From Patescibacteria group bacterium (lineage in GTDB: Bacteria; Patescibacteriota; JACPGU01): a stretch of 34,828 bases of DNA. The notes beneath the pieces were generated by a model, which saw nothing but the letters and a program-made list of their open reading frames with translations, was not told where the DNA came from and ran no database searches. This document shows, in pieces, positions 23,556-31,808 of the stretch. Location: the NCBI GenBank assembly GCA_028718745.1, contig JAQULF010000010.1:1-34828 (forward strand), given 5' to 3'. Numbering within the stretch: position 1 is the stretch's first letter; each line of letters opens with the position of its first letter. The translations under genes were made by a program, and so were the position numbers.

Positions 23556-24108
23556 AATCTATTCTTTCTTTCAATCGTTATCCGGATTTAAAAAATTTGG
23601 TAGTAGTTCTATTATCAAAAAACCGACCAAAATTTGGAATAAAAATTGTATAGAAATTGGCGATGGTGTTTTTGTCGCGGAAAATGGTTTTTTGGCAGTG
23701 AGTTGTGTTGATAGCAAAAAACCTTTATTAAAAATTGGAAACGGCGTTTGTATCGGTTCAAATTTCATGGCTGCTTGTGTTGACGAAATTGTAATTGAGA
23801 ATAATGTTTTAATTTCGGATCGAGTTTTTATTGCCGATCATATCCATGATTATCATGATACTTCAACCCCAATTATTAAACAGAAATTAGTACCAAAAGG
23901 TAAGGTCTTGATTCGAGAAGGAGCATTTATTGGAATTAATGCGGTCATTATGCCGGGTGTCACAATAGGTAAAAATTCGGTTGTTGGGGCTTCGTCGGTT
24001 GTTTTGCATAATATCCCGGACTTTTCGGTTGCTACCGGCAATCCGGCAAAAGTAGTAAAGAAATATGATATTGATAAAAAAGAATGGATAAAACAAGCCC
24101 ATGAATGA
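23536..24108 (+). CDS. Hexapeptide-repeat acyltransferase (WbbJ/maltose O-acetyltransferase-like)
   Basis: 190 residues. Left-handed beta-helix repeats are visible (IEIGDGVFV, LKIGNGVCIGSN, IVIENNVLISDRV, VLIREGAFIGINAVIMPGVTIGKNSVVGASSVV). The catalytic His is likely in ADHIHDYHDTSTPI, and the end GNPAKVVKKYD is usual for the family. It probably O-acetylates a glycan sugar using acetyl-CoA. Overlaps the adjacent genes by 20 and 8 bases. Confidence 0.9.
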   Translation: MKKQLLEIYSFFQSLSGFKKFGSSSIIKKPTKIWNKNCIEIGDGVFVAENGFLAVSCVDSKKPLLKIGNGVCIGSNFMAACVDEIVIENNVLISDRVFIADHIHDYHDTSTPIIKQKLVPKGKVLIREGAFIGINAVIMPGVTIGKNSVVGASSVVLHNIPDFSVATGNPAKVVKKYDIDKKEWIKQAHE

Positions 24109-25051
24109 TCTTAGAAAAAAATGCCCCTTGTGCTTGAATGATGACATTAAATTAATAGAAAAGATCAAAACCAATGATTTGGAGAGTCTTTTTTTGAAGT
24201 CATTAAAGATTAACATCAGAAAACCATTAGATTTTAATCTGGGCTTTGTTAATTATCAGATTTGTAATGGATGCAAGCTCGGTTTCTTTCAACCAACAAT
24301 ACTTGATTCGGAGGAGTTGTATGCTTCGCTTCAAAGTCTCGGTTGGTATTACCCCGCAAATAAAGAAGAGTATGAATATGCAACTAGATTTATAACTCCC
24401 AATAATAAGGTTTTGGAGATTGGCGCGGGTAAGGGGGCTTTTGGTAAAATTATAAATGTATCGGATTATCTTGGCTTGGAACTAAATGCAGGGGCAGCTG
24501 AATCGGCCCAAAAAGAAGGGATTAATGTAATAGCCAAGAACATTTCTGATTTTAGGCGAGATCAAAAAGAAAAATTTGATGTGGTTTGCCTTTTTCAGGT
24601 ATTGGAGCATATTAGCGATATAAAAAATTTTCTAGCCGATACAATTGGATGTATTGGTCAGAATGGGAAACTTATCATTTCTGTTCCTGATAACGAAGGC
24701 TTTATTGGGAAATTGACAAATAATGTTTTAAATATCTCTCCGCACCACCAAACCAGATGGTCGTTTAGTTCTCTAAAAAAAATTGCCGATATATTCAGTT
24801 TAGATATTGTTGATGTCCACCGTGATAGGCTATCTCATCTTCATAAATCGCTATACTTTCAGGCAATGATATTGAGGCATGTGTTCCGACAAAAACAAAA
24901 ATTAGTTAATCTTGATTTTGTGTTCAAGATGGAAAGTACCGTAGCTTTGTTTATTGGGAAAGCTATCGGATTAGTAATATTTCCCTTAATGAGCGTTTCG
25001 AAAAAGCTTCCGGGAGGACACTCTATCACTGTAGTATTTTCTAAAAAATAA
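24101..25051 (+). CDS. SAM-dependent methyltransferase with N-terminal zinc site
   Basis: 316 residues. An N-terminal four-Cys site (CPLC near 9-12 and CNGC near 54-57) is followed by a Methyltransf_23-type domain: VLEIGAGKGAFGKI, then VVCLFQVLEHISD, then NGKLIISVPDNEG. This zinc-plus-methyltransferase layout is common in sugar C- or O-methyltransferases of envelope clusters. A hydrophobic stretch near the end (ALFIGKAIGLVIFPLMSV) may be membrane-associated. Substrate unknown. Confidence 0.87.
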   Translation: MNDLRKKCPLCLNDDIKLIEKIKTNDLESLFLKSLKINIRKPLDFNLGFVNYQICNGCKLGFFQPTILDSEELYASLQSLGWYYPANKEEYEYATRFITPNNKVLEIGAGKGAFGKIINVSDYLGLELNAGAAESAQKEGINVIAKNISDFRRDQKEKFDVVCLFQVLEHISDIKNFLADTIGCIGQNGKLIISVPDNEGFIGKLTNNVLNISPHHQTRWSFSSLKKIADIFSLDIVDVHRDRLSHLHKSLYFQAMILRHVFRQKQKLVNLDFVFKMESTVALFIGKAIGLVIFPLMSVSKKLPGGHSITVVFSKK

Positions 25052-25054
25052 TTT

Positions 25055-26311
25055 ATGAAAGTTGCAATAATCAGCACATTGGATCTGAAGGGCGGCGCTT
25101 CAATAGCGGCTTACAATCTACATAGGGGTTTGTTAAATGAGGGCGTTGAATCAAAAATGTTTGTTCAGCGTAAATCAAGTCGAGACTCATCTGTGCTAGG
25201 GCCAAGAAACAAGTTTGAGCAATTTTGGGGCAATATCGTTTGTGCCGGTATAGATCATATTCCTAGATTATTATTTTTTCGTCGCGAACCAAATCTACAT
25301 TCTACGGCGATCATTTCTTCGTTTAGTTTTAAACAATTAAATAAATTTAAACCCGATATTGTAAATCTACACTGGGTTTGGGGAGGATTTTTCAAACCGG
25401 AAGATTTAAAGAAAATCAAAGCTCCTATAATTTGGACACTGCATGATATGTGGCCATTTTGCGGCGCAGAGCATTATCCGGACGAAGCTCTTGGAAGATT
25501 TAAACAAGGATACCTCAAATCCAATCGCAAAAAAGGGGAAAGGGGGATAGACCTTAACCGACTAATGTGGTTGAGAAAGAAAAAGATTTTCGATAAAATT
25601 TCAAGTTTGACCATAGTTACGCCAAGTAAGTGGCTATCAAATTGCGCCAAAGAAAGCGTACTTTTTAAAAATATTAGAATTGAAACCATTCCTTACGGGA
25701 TAGATACCAGTGTTTTTACGCCAGCAAATAAGGAGGAGGATCGTAAAAAGCTTGATCTTCCCCTTGATAAAAAGTTGATTCTTTTTGGCGCAACAAATGG
25801 AGTAGCGGATCCAAGAAAGGGTTTTAGATTTCTGAAAGAAGCATTAAATCTGCTAGAAAATGGTGATGATGTGGAACTTGTGGTTTTTGGTTCAAATGAA
25901 TCAAAAAATGATCTTGGAACAAAATTTAAAATGCATAATATGGGCATAGTTAAAGATCAGAATATTCTTTCGCAAATTTATTCCGCTTGCGATGTGTTTA
26001 TTATTCCTTCAACACAAGACAATCTACCCAATACCGTTTTGGAATCAATTGCTTGCGGTACGCCTGTCGTCGGTTTTGCAATCGGTGGAATACCGGATAT
26101 GATAGATCACCAAAAGAACGGATATCTTGCCAAGCCTTTCGAAGCAAATGATATTGCCAAAGGAATAGATTGGATTCTAAAGGATAAGAATAGGCATGAT
26201 TTACTTTGTCACGAAGCTCGGGAAAAATCTCTTCGCGAATATTCCCTGGATGTACAAGCTCAAAGGTATATCAAACTTTATCAAAGCTTATTAGAAGGGA
26301 AGAATATCTAG
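25055..26311 (+). CDS. Family 4 glycosyltransferase (WcaC/colanic-acid-type)
   Basis: 418 residues. The start KVAIISTLDLKGGASIAAYN, the acceptor region IWTLHDMWPFCGAEHY, and the donor region STQDNLPNTVLESIACGTPVV are characteristic of the colanic-acid-style GT4 group, which has D-x7-E in place of E-x7-E. A basic stretch (SNRKKGERGIDLNRLMWLRKK) may contact membrane or acceptor lipid phosphate. Three bases separate it from the previous gene, and the next ATG follows its stop directly. Confidence 0.9.
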   Translation: MKVAIISTLDLKGGASIAAYNLHRGLLNEGVESKMFVQRKSSRDSSVLGPRNKFEQFWGNIVCAGIDHIPRLLFFRREPNLHSTAIISSFSFKQLNKFKPDIVNLHWVWGGFFKPEDLKKIKAPIIWTLHDMWPFCGAEHYPDEALGRFKQGYLKSNRKKGERGIDLNRLMWLRKKKIFDKISSLTIVTPSKWLSNCAKESVLFKNIRIETIPYGIDTSVFTPANKEEDRKKLDLPLDKKLILFGATNGVADPRKGFRFLKEALNLLENGDDVELVVFGSNESKNDLGTKFKMHNMGIVKDQNILSQIYSACDVFIIPSTQDNLPNTVLESIACGTPVVGFAIGGIPDMIDHQKNGYLAKPFEANDIAKGIDWILKDKNRHDLLCHEAREKSLREYSLDVQAQRYIKLYQSLLEGKNI

Positions 26312-27085
26312 ATGAAAGGATTTTTTAAGAAAACATTAGGTCATTATTCCGGGATTTGTTACTATGAATTTTCTCCTTCTTGCTGTATAAAAAACAGAGA
26401 GAAGCCGATGATTTGGCATGGAAACTATGTTGTTTTAAATTTTATTAATAAGAATATCAAAAAATTTCTCACGAGGTTTGATGGGAAAGATCTTTCGATT
26501 CTTGATTTGGGATGCGGCAACAAGCCCTACAAAAAAATATTAAAATATAAAAAGTATTTAGGAGTAGATTATTTTAATAATCTAAAGGCAGATTTGAATT
26601 TCGATCTCAATGAACCGTTAATTCTGGAGGAAAAATTTGATATTATATTGTGTCTTGATGTTATGGAGCATGTAAAAAACACCGGTAATCTACTCAAGAC
26701 TGTTGATAATAATTTGAAAAGCGGAGGAGTATTGCTGATTTCCGCGCCTTTTTTCTACGGTTTGCACGGCAGTCCCCACGACTATCACAGATTTACTCGT
26801 AATTTTTTTGAAAATCTGGATGATAGAGTGCTGAAATTAATGGAAATAAAAGAGTCAAACACATACTTTTCATCATTGATTTTACATCTTAATAATATTA
26901 TTTTTTATATTCCTATTCCTTATTTTTTAAAATACCCATTTTATTTTGTGAATAATATTTTTGCCATAACAATTGACTCCGTGTTTTTATTTTTCTTAAA
27001 AATACTTAATTATAAAAAAATTCGGGAGCTTATATTTAATGCGCCCATGGAGTACTTCGTTGTTTATGAAAAGATTGAAGAATAA
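26312..27085 (+). CDS. Class I SAM-dependent methyltransferase
   Basis: 257 residues. The SAM loop is SILDLGCGNKPYKKIL; FDIILCLDVMEHVKNT and KSGGVLLISAPFFYGLH follow. The HGSPHDYHRFTRNFFENL segment occurs in methyltransferases of surface-glycan clusters. The C-terminal part is hydrophobic (about 195-235), suggesting membrane association. It is the third methyltransferase of the cluster. It overlaps the next gene by 20 bases. Confidence 0.87.
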   Translation: MKGFFKKTLGHYSGICYYEFSPSCCIKNREKPMIWHGNYVVLNFINKNIKKFLTRFDGKDLSILDLGCGNKPYKKILKYKKYLGVDYFNNLKADLNFDLNEPLILEEKFDIILCLDVMEHVKNTGNLLKTVDNNLKSGGVLLISAPFFYGLHGSPHDYHRFTRNFFENLDDRVLKLMEIKESNTYFSSLILHLNNIIFYIPIPYFLKYPFYFVNNIFAITIDSVFLFFLKILNYKKIRELIFNAPMEYFVVYEKIEE

Positions 27086-29282
27086 AAACTTTAAAGATAT
27101 TCTCTGCTGTTTTTTGATAATAGCTCTTTTTTCGATACCATTTTTTTGGTTTTCAGATGGCAAATACTTTCTCGGTGGTGAAGCCTATAATATCATTAAC
27201 CAAAAATTATTTCTTATCAAAGGATTTTCCCTTTGGAGCGATGGAATACTGGGTGGTCCCAATTCATATATCGCAGCTCAATTTTTTCATCTTTTAAATT
27301 ATGTTTTGGCTTTTGTATTTTCCAATTCAACCATTCAAAAGATCATCTTTGGATTCTTTTTGAGCGGAAGTTTTTTTACATTTCACAATTTATTAATATA
27401 TTTCTTTGGGAAAGAAAAAAAATGGTTATTGGTGATACCTGCTCTTCTATATGTGTTTAATCCCTTTTATATAATGATGTTTGGGTGGGCTCCGGTTTAT
27501 GGCTTTTTGTTTGTTTTTGCCCCTGTCATTTTCAAATTATTTGCCAGTATTTTTCTGGAACATAAAACCAATCGATGGGTTTGGTTGAAACTATTTTTAG
27601 CATTTTTATTTTTTTCTCCGGTCGCATTAAATATATCCCTGTTTGGGCTATTACTGCTCATTATATTTTTATTTTGGACTTATTGTGTATTTTTTACTAG
27701 ACCTCAATGGAAGGTTTTTATTAAAAAAACCATCATATCCATTATCATTATCATCATCGCAAACAGCTTTTGGTTATTCCCGATAGCAAAAAGCTATAAG
27801 TCTATATTCGGAGGCGCTACGGTTTATCAGACCAATTTTTATGATATTTCTCTCATGAAAAGCCCTATCATTGGCGCCCTTACTCTTAATGGATATTATT
27901 GGTTTGACAAAAAAACAGCCGAAGGAATTCCTTTTTATAAATATGCCTCACAGTATCAGTTTCCGAGCGAGATGATCCTTTTTGTGATGATAATTCTTTC
28001 GGTTCTTGGTTTGATATTTATAAAAAACAGAGGGAAAAAGAGGGCTGGGTTTTCTGTCTTTTTTCTATCATTGTTCTTAATTGGCGTTTTTTTATCAAAA
28101 GGTACCGCGCCGCCATTTGGTTGGCTTTATAAAGAATGTTTAACCAACATTAAAGCTTGTGGCATTTATCGGTCAAGTGATTTAAAGTTCCCTTATCTTG
28201 TCATTTTTTCTCTACCGTTTTTATTTTCTTATTTCCTTATAATTTTATCGAAATACAAAAGATTCCGGATATTTAATTTTGTATTCCTATCCGCATTTGT
28301 TGTCTATCTGGGGTGGCCATTTATCATTGGTTCGGTTATAGATAATCAATACAAAGTAAAAATACCCAACTATTGGTATACAACCGCAAAGGAGCTGGAA
28401 AGCACAAAAACAAATGGTAGGGTCTTACTTTTACCTAAAAATTTCTCACCTTTTGATGAGTTCAGTTGGGGCTATAACGGCGCATGGCTTACCACGCAAT
28501 TAGTTAATAGATCAAGCGTTGGATATACTTTGGGATATGGATCGTCCATACAGGAAAAAGGTTTTATGTCTGTCAATAAAGTTTATGATTATTTAGAAAA
28601 AGGTGATACGGAAGCATTTTTCAATTCTCTTGGTGATTTTGGTATTGATACGATAATACAGAGAAACGATCTGTTGGCGGAGAAAAATGTCGCCAGTGTT
28701 TCTGCTTATGGCGGTAATCTTGATTTTTACAAAAAAGAAAATCTGACACCGATTTTGGATAGCATTTTAGAAAATAAAAAAACCATAGGTGCGGTGGATA
28801 TTTATACTGTTCCGAAGAAATACATAAAACCGAAAATAAATTCAGACAATGCCACTTTTGAAAAAATAAATCCAACCAAATACATTGTCCATATAAAGAA
28901 TTTAAACAAAGATCAGGAAATCAAATTTCTCGAATCTTATGACGAAGGATGGAAATTGTTTTATACGAAAGAAAATTCGTCTTTATCTTTATATTATGAT
29001 TTGTTAAATTTAAGCAATAAGAGAGCGGTATTTGGCGAAACTCATAAAATGATTTATGACTATGCGAATTCTTGGACGATTAGTCCTGAATTTGTAAAAA
29101 GAAACCTTCCCTCCAGATCTTATCATCAAAATTCCGATGGGTCTGTTGATATTGATCTGATTATATATTTTCAACCCCAATCATATTTTTACCTGGGGAG
29201 TATAATTACTCTAGTGAGCTTACTGTCTGTTTTAATTATAACTTTATTTTTTAATAAAAAAGGAAAAGATGCTAAAAAATAG
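27066..29282 (+). CDS. Large GT-C-like membrane protein with periplasmic C-terminal domain
   Basis: 738 residues from MKRLKNKNFKDIL; the ATG at 27039 would lie deep inside the upstream gene, so 27066 is preferred. About 11-13 membrane segments span residues 10-430, then a soluble domain of some 290 residues (WYTTAKELESTK onward) and a last segment at about 705-730. The first outside loop has acidic residues (DGKYFLGGEA), where GT-C enzymes hold the catalytic Asp. The layout is like arabinofuranosyltransferase AftD or YfhO-type proteins that use polyprenyl-linked sugars on the outer face. It pairs with the next gene. Enzyme activity is inferred. Confidence 0.72.
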   Translation: MKRLKNKNFKDILCCFLIIALFSIPFFWFSDGKYFLGGEAYNIINQKLFLIKGFSLWSDGILGGPNSYIAAQFFHLLNYVLAFVFSNSTIQKIIFGFFLSGSFFTFHNLLIYFFGKEKKWLLVIPALLYVFNPFYIMMFGWAPVYGFLFVFAPVIFKLFASIFLEHKTNRWVWLKLFLAFLFFSPVALNISLFGLLLLIIFLFWTYCVFFTRPQWKVFIKKTIISIIIIIIANSFWLFPIAKSYKSIFGGATVYQTNFYDISLMKSPIIGALTLNGYYWFDKKTAEGIPFYKYASQYQFPSEMILFVMIILSVLGLIFIKNRGKKRAGFSVFFLSLFLIGVFLSKGTAPPFGWLYKECLTNIKACGIYRSSDLKFPYLVIFSLPFLFSYFLIILSKYKRFRIFNFVFLSAFVVYLGWPFIIGSVIDNQYKVKIPNYWYTTAKELESTKTNGRVLLLPKNFSPFDEFSWGYNGAWLTTQLVNRSSVGYTLGYGSSIQEKGFMSVNKVYDYLEKGDTEAFFNSLGDFGIDTIIQRNDLLAEKNVASVSAYGGNLDFYKKENLTPILDSILENKKTIGAVDIYTVPKKYIKPKINSDNATFEKINPTKYIVHIKNLNKDQEIKFLESYDEGWKLFYTKENSSLSLYYDLLNLSNKRAVFGETHKMIYDYANSWTISPEFVKRNLPSRSYHQNSDGSVDIDLIIYFQPQSYFYLGSIITLVSLLSVLIITLFFNKKGKDAKK

Positions 29283-30963
29283 ATTTCTAAAAAACTATTT
29301 GTCATATTTTTTGGTTGTATTGGCTATTGTCTTGCCTTGGTTTTTTCATTCCGGCTATCTTTTTTTTACTGATAGTGTTTGGGGGCCGAAGGTTGGCTGG
29401 TATTGGCAAAACACTTGGTGGTTTTTACAAAACCTATTTCAATTTTTTGGCGGTTTTCTGCACGCCGGTTTTTCGGAAAAAGTATTGATCAGTCTGGTTT
29501 TGTTTACAGTTCTCCTCGGCGCCAAGAAATTGCTGGAATATTTTATCGATCAAAAATGGCTGGTTTTTATCATCTCACTATTTTTTCTTTTTAATCCATT
29601 TGTCTATGATCGGTTGATGTATGGACAATTTGGGGTTGCGCTTTCACTTGGGCTGTTAGCATGGGGTTTTGGTTTTTTCTTAGAATTTACCCGGGAGTTA
29701 AAGACTGGACAATTAATTTGGTCAGGAGCTCTACTGGGGCTCTCAATTGCTTTTTGTTTGCAAGCGATGTTTTTTGTCGGTTTGCTGATACTTATATGTC
29801 TTATAAGACTTATAGGATCCGACAATCACAATCGGGCAAAAACAATCTTTAAGAGCATTCTGATAATCGGAGCGTTGATTCTAGTTTTCAATCTCAATTG
29901 GATTCTTGGTTCTTTTATGGGGAAATCAAACTTAAACGGTTTTGTTAGACAAGGGATTAACCATCAGGATCTGGTTGCTTTTCAAACGACCGGCGAAGGA
30001 GAGTGGGGGACGATCGAAAATGTTGTGATGATGTCGGGGTTTTGGGGCAAAGAACAAAACCGTTACATTGATCTGACTAAGGTTAGAGAAAACTGGGGGC
30101 GGAGTTTTTATCTGTTGCTGCCGCTGATTTTACTGGGAATCTATGTTGGCTTAAAAGATAAAAAATATCGGGTTTTAAGTCTTAGTTTAGTTTTATTGTT
30201 TTTAACATCAGCCTTTCTGGCCGTAGGCATTAAAGTAACTGGCGCGCGAGAGGTTAGTATCTGGCTTTTTGATCATCTGTCTCTTTATCATGGTTTTCGC
30301 GAGCCGCAAAAATGGGTAATGCCAATTGTTTTGGTTTATGGAATCTTTTTAGTGCTTGGCGCAAAGCGTTTTTTTCAAACAAAAATTGTTGAAAAGAATA
30401 AAATCTTGATTGCGATAATATTAGGTATGGTGGTCATTTTGCAAACGCCCTTGTTGCTTTGGGGGTTTGGTGGACAAATAAAGCCCGTAAACTATCCAAG
30501 GGATTGGTATGAAGCCAACGACCTAATCCTTCATAATCCTCAAGCTACGCTTGATCAGGCGAAGCCCGACAATAATCCTAATACCCTCAAAAATCTCAAA
30601 AATCTCAATCCTTGTGCTAGTAAGATTCTCTTTCTCCCTTGGCATATGTACATGAGTTTTCCTTGGGATAGAACTGTTTCAATTAATCCGGCCGGAACAT
30701 TCTTCACTTGCGATGTAATAGTTGGTACCAATATGGAGTGGGGAGGCATTGAGGATAATAGTTTAAGTCTTGAGGGGAAAATAGTTCCAAAATGGGTGAC
30801 GACCGGAGGAAAAACGGACTTACTGAAAAACCCAGAACTTAATATTGGCTATATTGTTTTGGCCAAGACACTTGATTGGAATAACTTCGAATGGCTGGAC
30901 AATTATCCATTCGTTGAAAAGATTCAAGACACGGAGAATTTAAAAGTCTATCATGTTAAATAA
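29269..30963 (+). CDS. GT-C-like membrane protein
   Basis: 564 residues with about 10-11 membrane segments in the first 400 and an external C-terminal region (KPVNYPRDWYEANDLI; ILFLPWHMYMSFPWDRT; ending NLKVYHVK). The first outside loop has FFTDSVWGP, a likely site for the GT-C catalytic Asp. LYHGFREPQKWVMPI, before a late membrane helix, parallels IYRSSDLKFPYLV in the preceding gene, so the two are probably distant paralogues. It likely transfers a sugar from a polyprenyl-phosphate donor made by the DPM1-like enzyme. Overlaps neighbours by 14 and 11 bases. Confidence 0.7.
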   Translation: MLKNRFLKNYLSYFLVVLAIVLPWFFHSGYLFFTDSVWGPKVGWYWQNTWWFLQNLFQFFGGFLHAGFSEKVLISLVLFTVLLGAKKLLEYFIDQKWLVFIISLFFLFNPFVYDRLMYGQFGVALSLGLLAWGFGFFLEFTRELKTGQLIWSGALLGLSIAFCLQAMFFVGLLILICLIRLIGSDNHNRAKTIFKSILIIGALILVFNLNWILGSFMGKSNLNGFVRQGINHQDLVAFQTTGEGEWGTIENVVMMSGFWGKEQNRYIDLTKVRENWGRSFYLLLPLILLGIYVGLKDKKYRVLSLSLVLLFLTSAFLAVGIKVTGAREVSIWLFDHLSLYHGFREPQKWVMPIVLVYGIFLVLGAKRFFQTKIVEKNKILIAIILGMVVILQTPLLLWGFGGQIKPVNYPRDWYEANDLILHNPQATLDQAKPDNNPNTLKNLKNLNPCASKILFLPWHMYMSFPWDRTVSINPAGTFFTCDVIVGTNMEWGGIEDNSLSLEGKIVPKWVTTGGKTDLLKNPELNIGYIVLAKTLDWNNFEWLDNYPFVEKIQDTENLKVYHVK

Positions 30964-31588
30964 ACTCAAAACAACTATCAAATTGCTCCTAACGGATATT
31001 GCGGAAATTTATCCGTATCTGTTTCTATTTTATGTAATTTCATATACAGTTTCATATTTTTTCCCTTCGATAGGATTATTTTTCTATTGGCCGGCATTCC
31101 ATATTTCCATAATAGTCCTTGGGGCGTTTTCCCTGATGAGCCCTAAAGTAGTAAAATTATTTTCCAGCGCGAGAAATAAGACTTTAGTTAAAGGTAAAAA
31201 AATTAAAGGATTTTTTTCTATTGTTGTTATGGCTATATTCCTAGTGATAAGCCCTTTTGTTGTAAAAAATAAGTTATTAAGGGTCTCTAATGTTATTAAG
31301 GCAATTTTAATAACCATGATAATGGCTTATGCATATTCAAAAAATGTAAATATCTATGATTTTGCGACCATACTTTTTGCGCTTATATCGGTTTTATTTG
31401 TTATTGATAGCAGAATTTCGGCGGGAATTGCTATTTTACTTCTGATAACTTGTCCCATATTAATGATATTAAAAAAAGATATTCTGGCTGAAAATGTTGC
31501 GGTGTATGCTTTTTACTTTTTAGTAATTACCGTTTTGACACAAATAATAGGAGAATTTCTTGACATCCGACATCAAGATAAATCTTGA
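30953..31588 (+). CDS. Small multi-spanning membrane protein, last gene of the glycan cluster
   Basis: 211 residues with about 6-7 hydrophobic segments and few charged residues apart from a basic loop (SARNKTLVKGKKIKG). I recognise no family. Its start is inside the previous gene, so it is translated with the cluster. Its last nine codons (LDIRHQDKS) are encoded by the left half of the perfect inverted repeat at 31561-31600, which suggests the repeat was inserted into the 3' end and the original C-terminus was different. Confidence 0.72.
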   Translation: MLNKLKTTIKLLLTDIAEIYPYLFLFYVISYTVSYFFPSIGLFFYWPAFHISIIVLGAFSLMSPKVVKLFSSARNKTLVKGKKIKGFFSIVVMAIFLVISPFVVKNKLLRVSNVIKAILITMIMAYAYSKNVNIYDFATILFALISVLFVIDSRISAGIAILLLITCPILMILKKDILAENVAVYAFYFLVITVLTQIIGEFLDIRHQDKS

Positions 31589-31600
31589 TGTCGGATGTCA
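31561..31600. repeat. Long perfect inverted repeat across a stop codon
   Basis: Two 19-base arms (TGACATCCGACATCAAGAT and its exact complement) with an AA loop. The stop codon of the membrane-protein gene lies in it. No T-run follows, so it is either an mRNA 3'-end stabiliser or a palindromic repeat element rather than a classic terminator. Confidence 0.85.
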
Positions 31601-31619
31601 GCTTATTAAATAAATGCCG

Positions 31620-31647
31620 TTGAAAAGCATTAAGGTAGTGGTATAAT
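31620..31647 (+). promoter_or_regulatory. Promoter of the surface-protein gene
   Basis: TTGAAA (31620-31625), 16 bases, TATAAT (31642-31647). Transcription should begin near 31654, giving an unusually long leader of about 155 bases with a small GTGC-AAGAA-GCAC stem-loop and no Shine-Dalgarno. Confidence 0.7.
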
Positions 31648-31808
31648 TTAGCTAATACAGAAGGGGTATCTTTTGTAAAAAAGTAAAAATATCTAAGTTA
31701 AGCCAAAACTTTTCCACAGGTTTTCAGTTTTTAATCGTGAAAAAGAAAAATAGTCGTGCAAGAAGCACTTGAACATATTTTAAAAAAATTATAAATAAAA
31801 ATAAAAAC

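Noticed and set aside
27039-27065. Earlier start for the first GT-C-like protein
   Set aside because: It would give a 47-base overlap and a nine-residue lead with no family resemblance; the ATG at 27066 begins a normal basic residue-plus-helix start.
31561-31600. Inverted repeat as a standard terminator
   Set aside because: No T-run follows on either strand.
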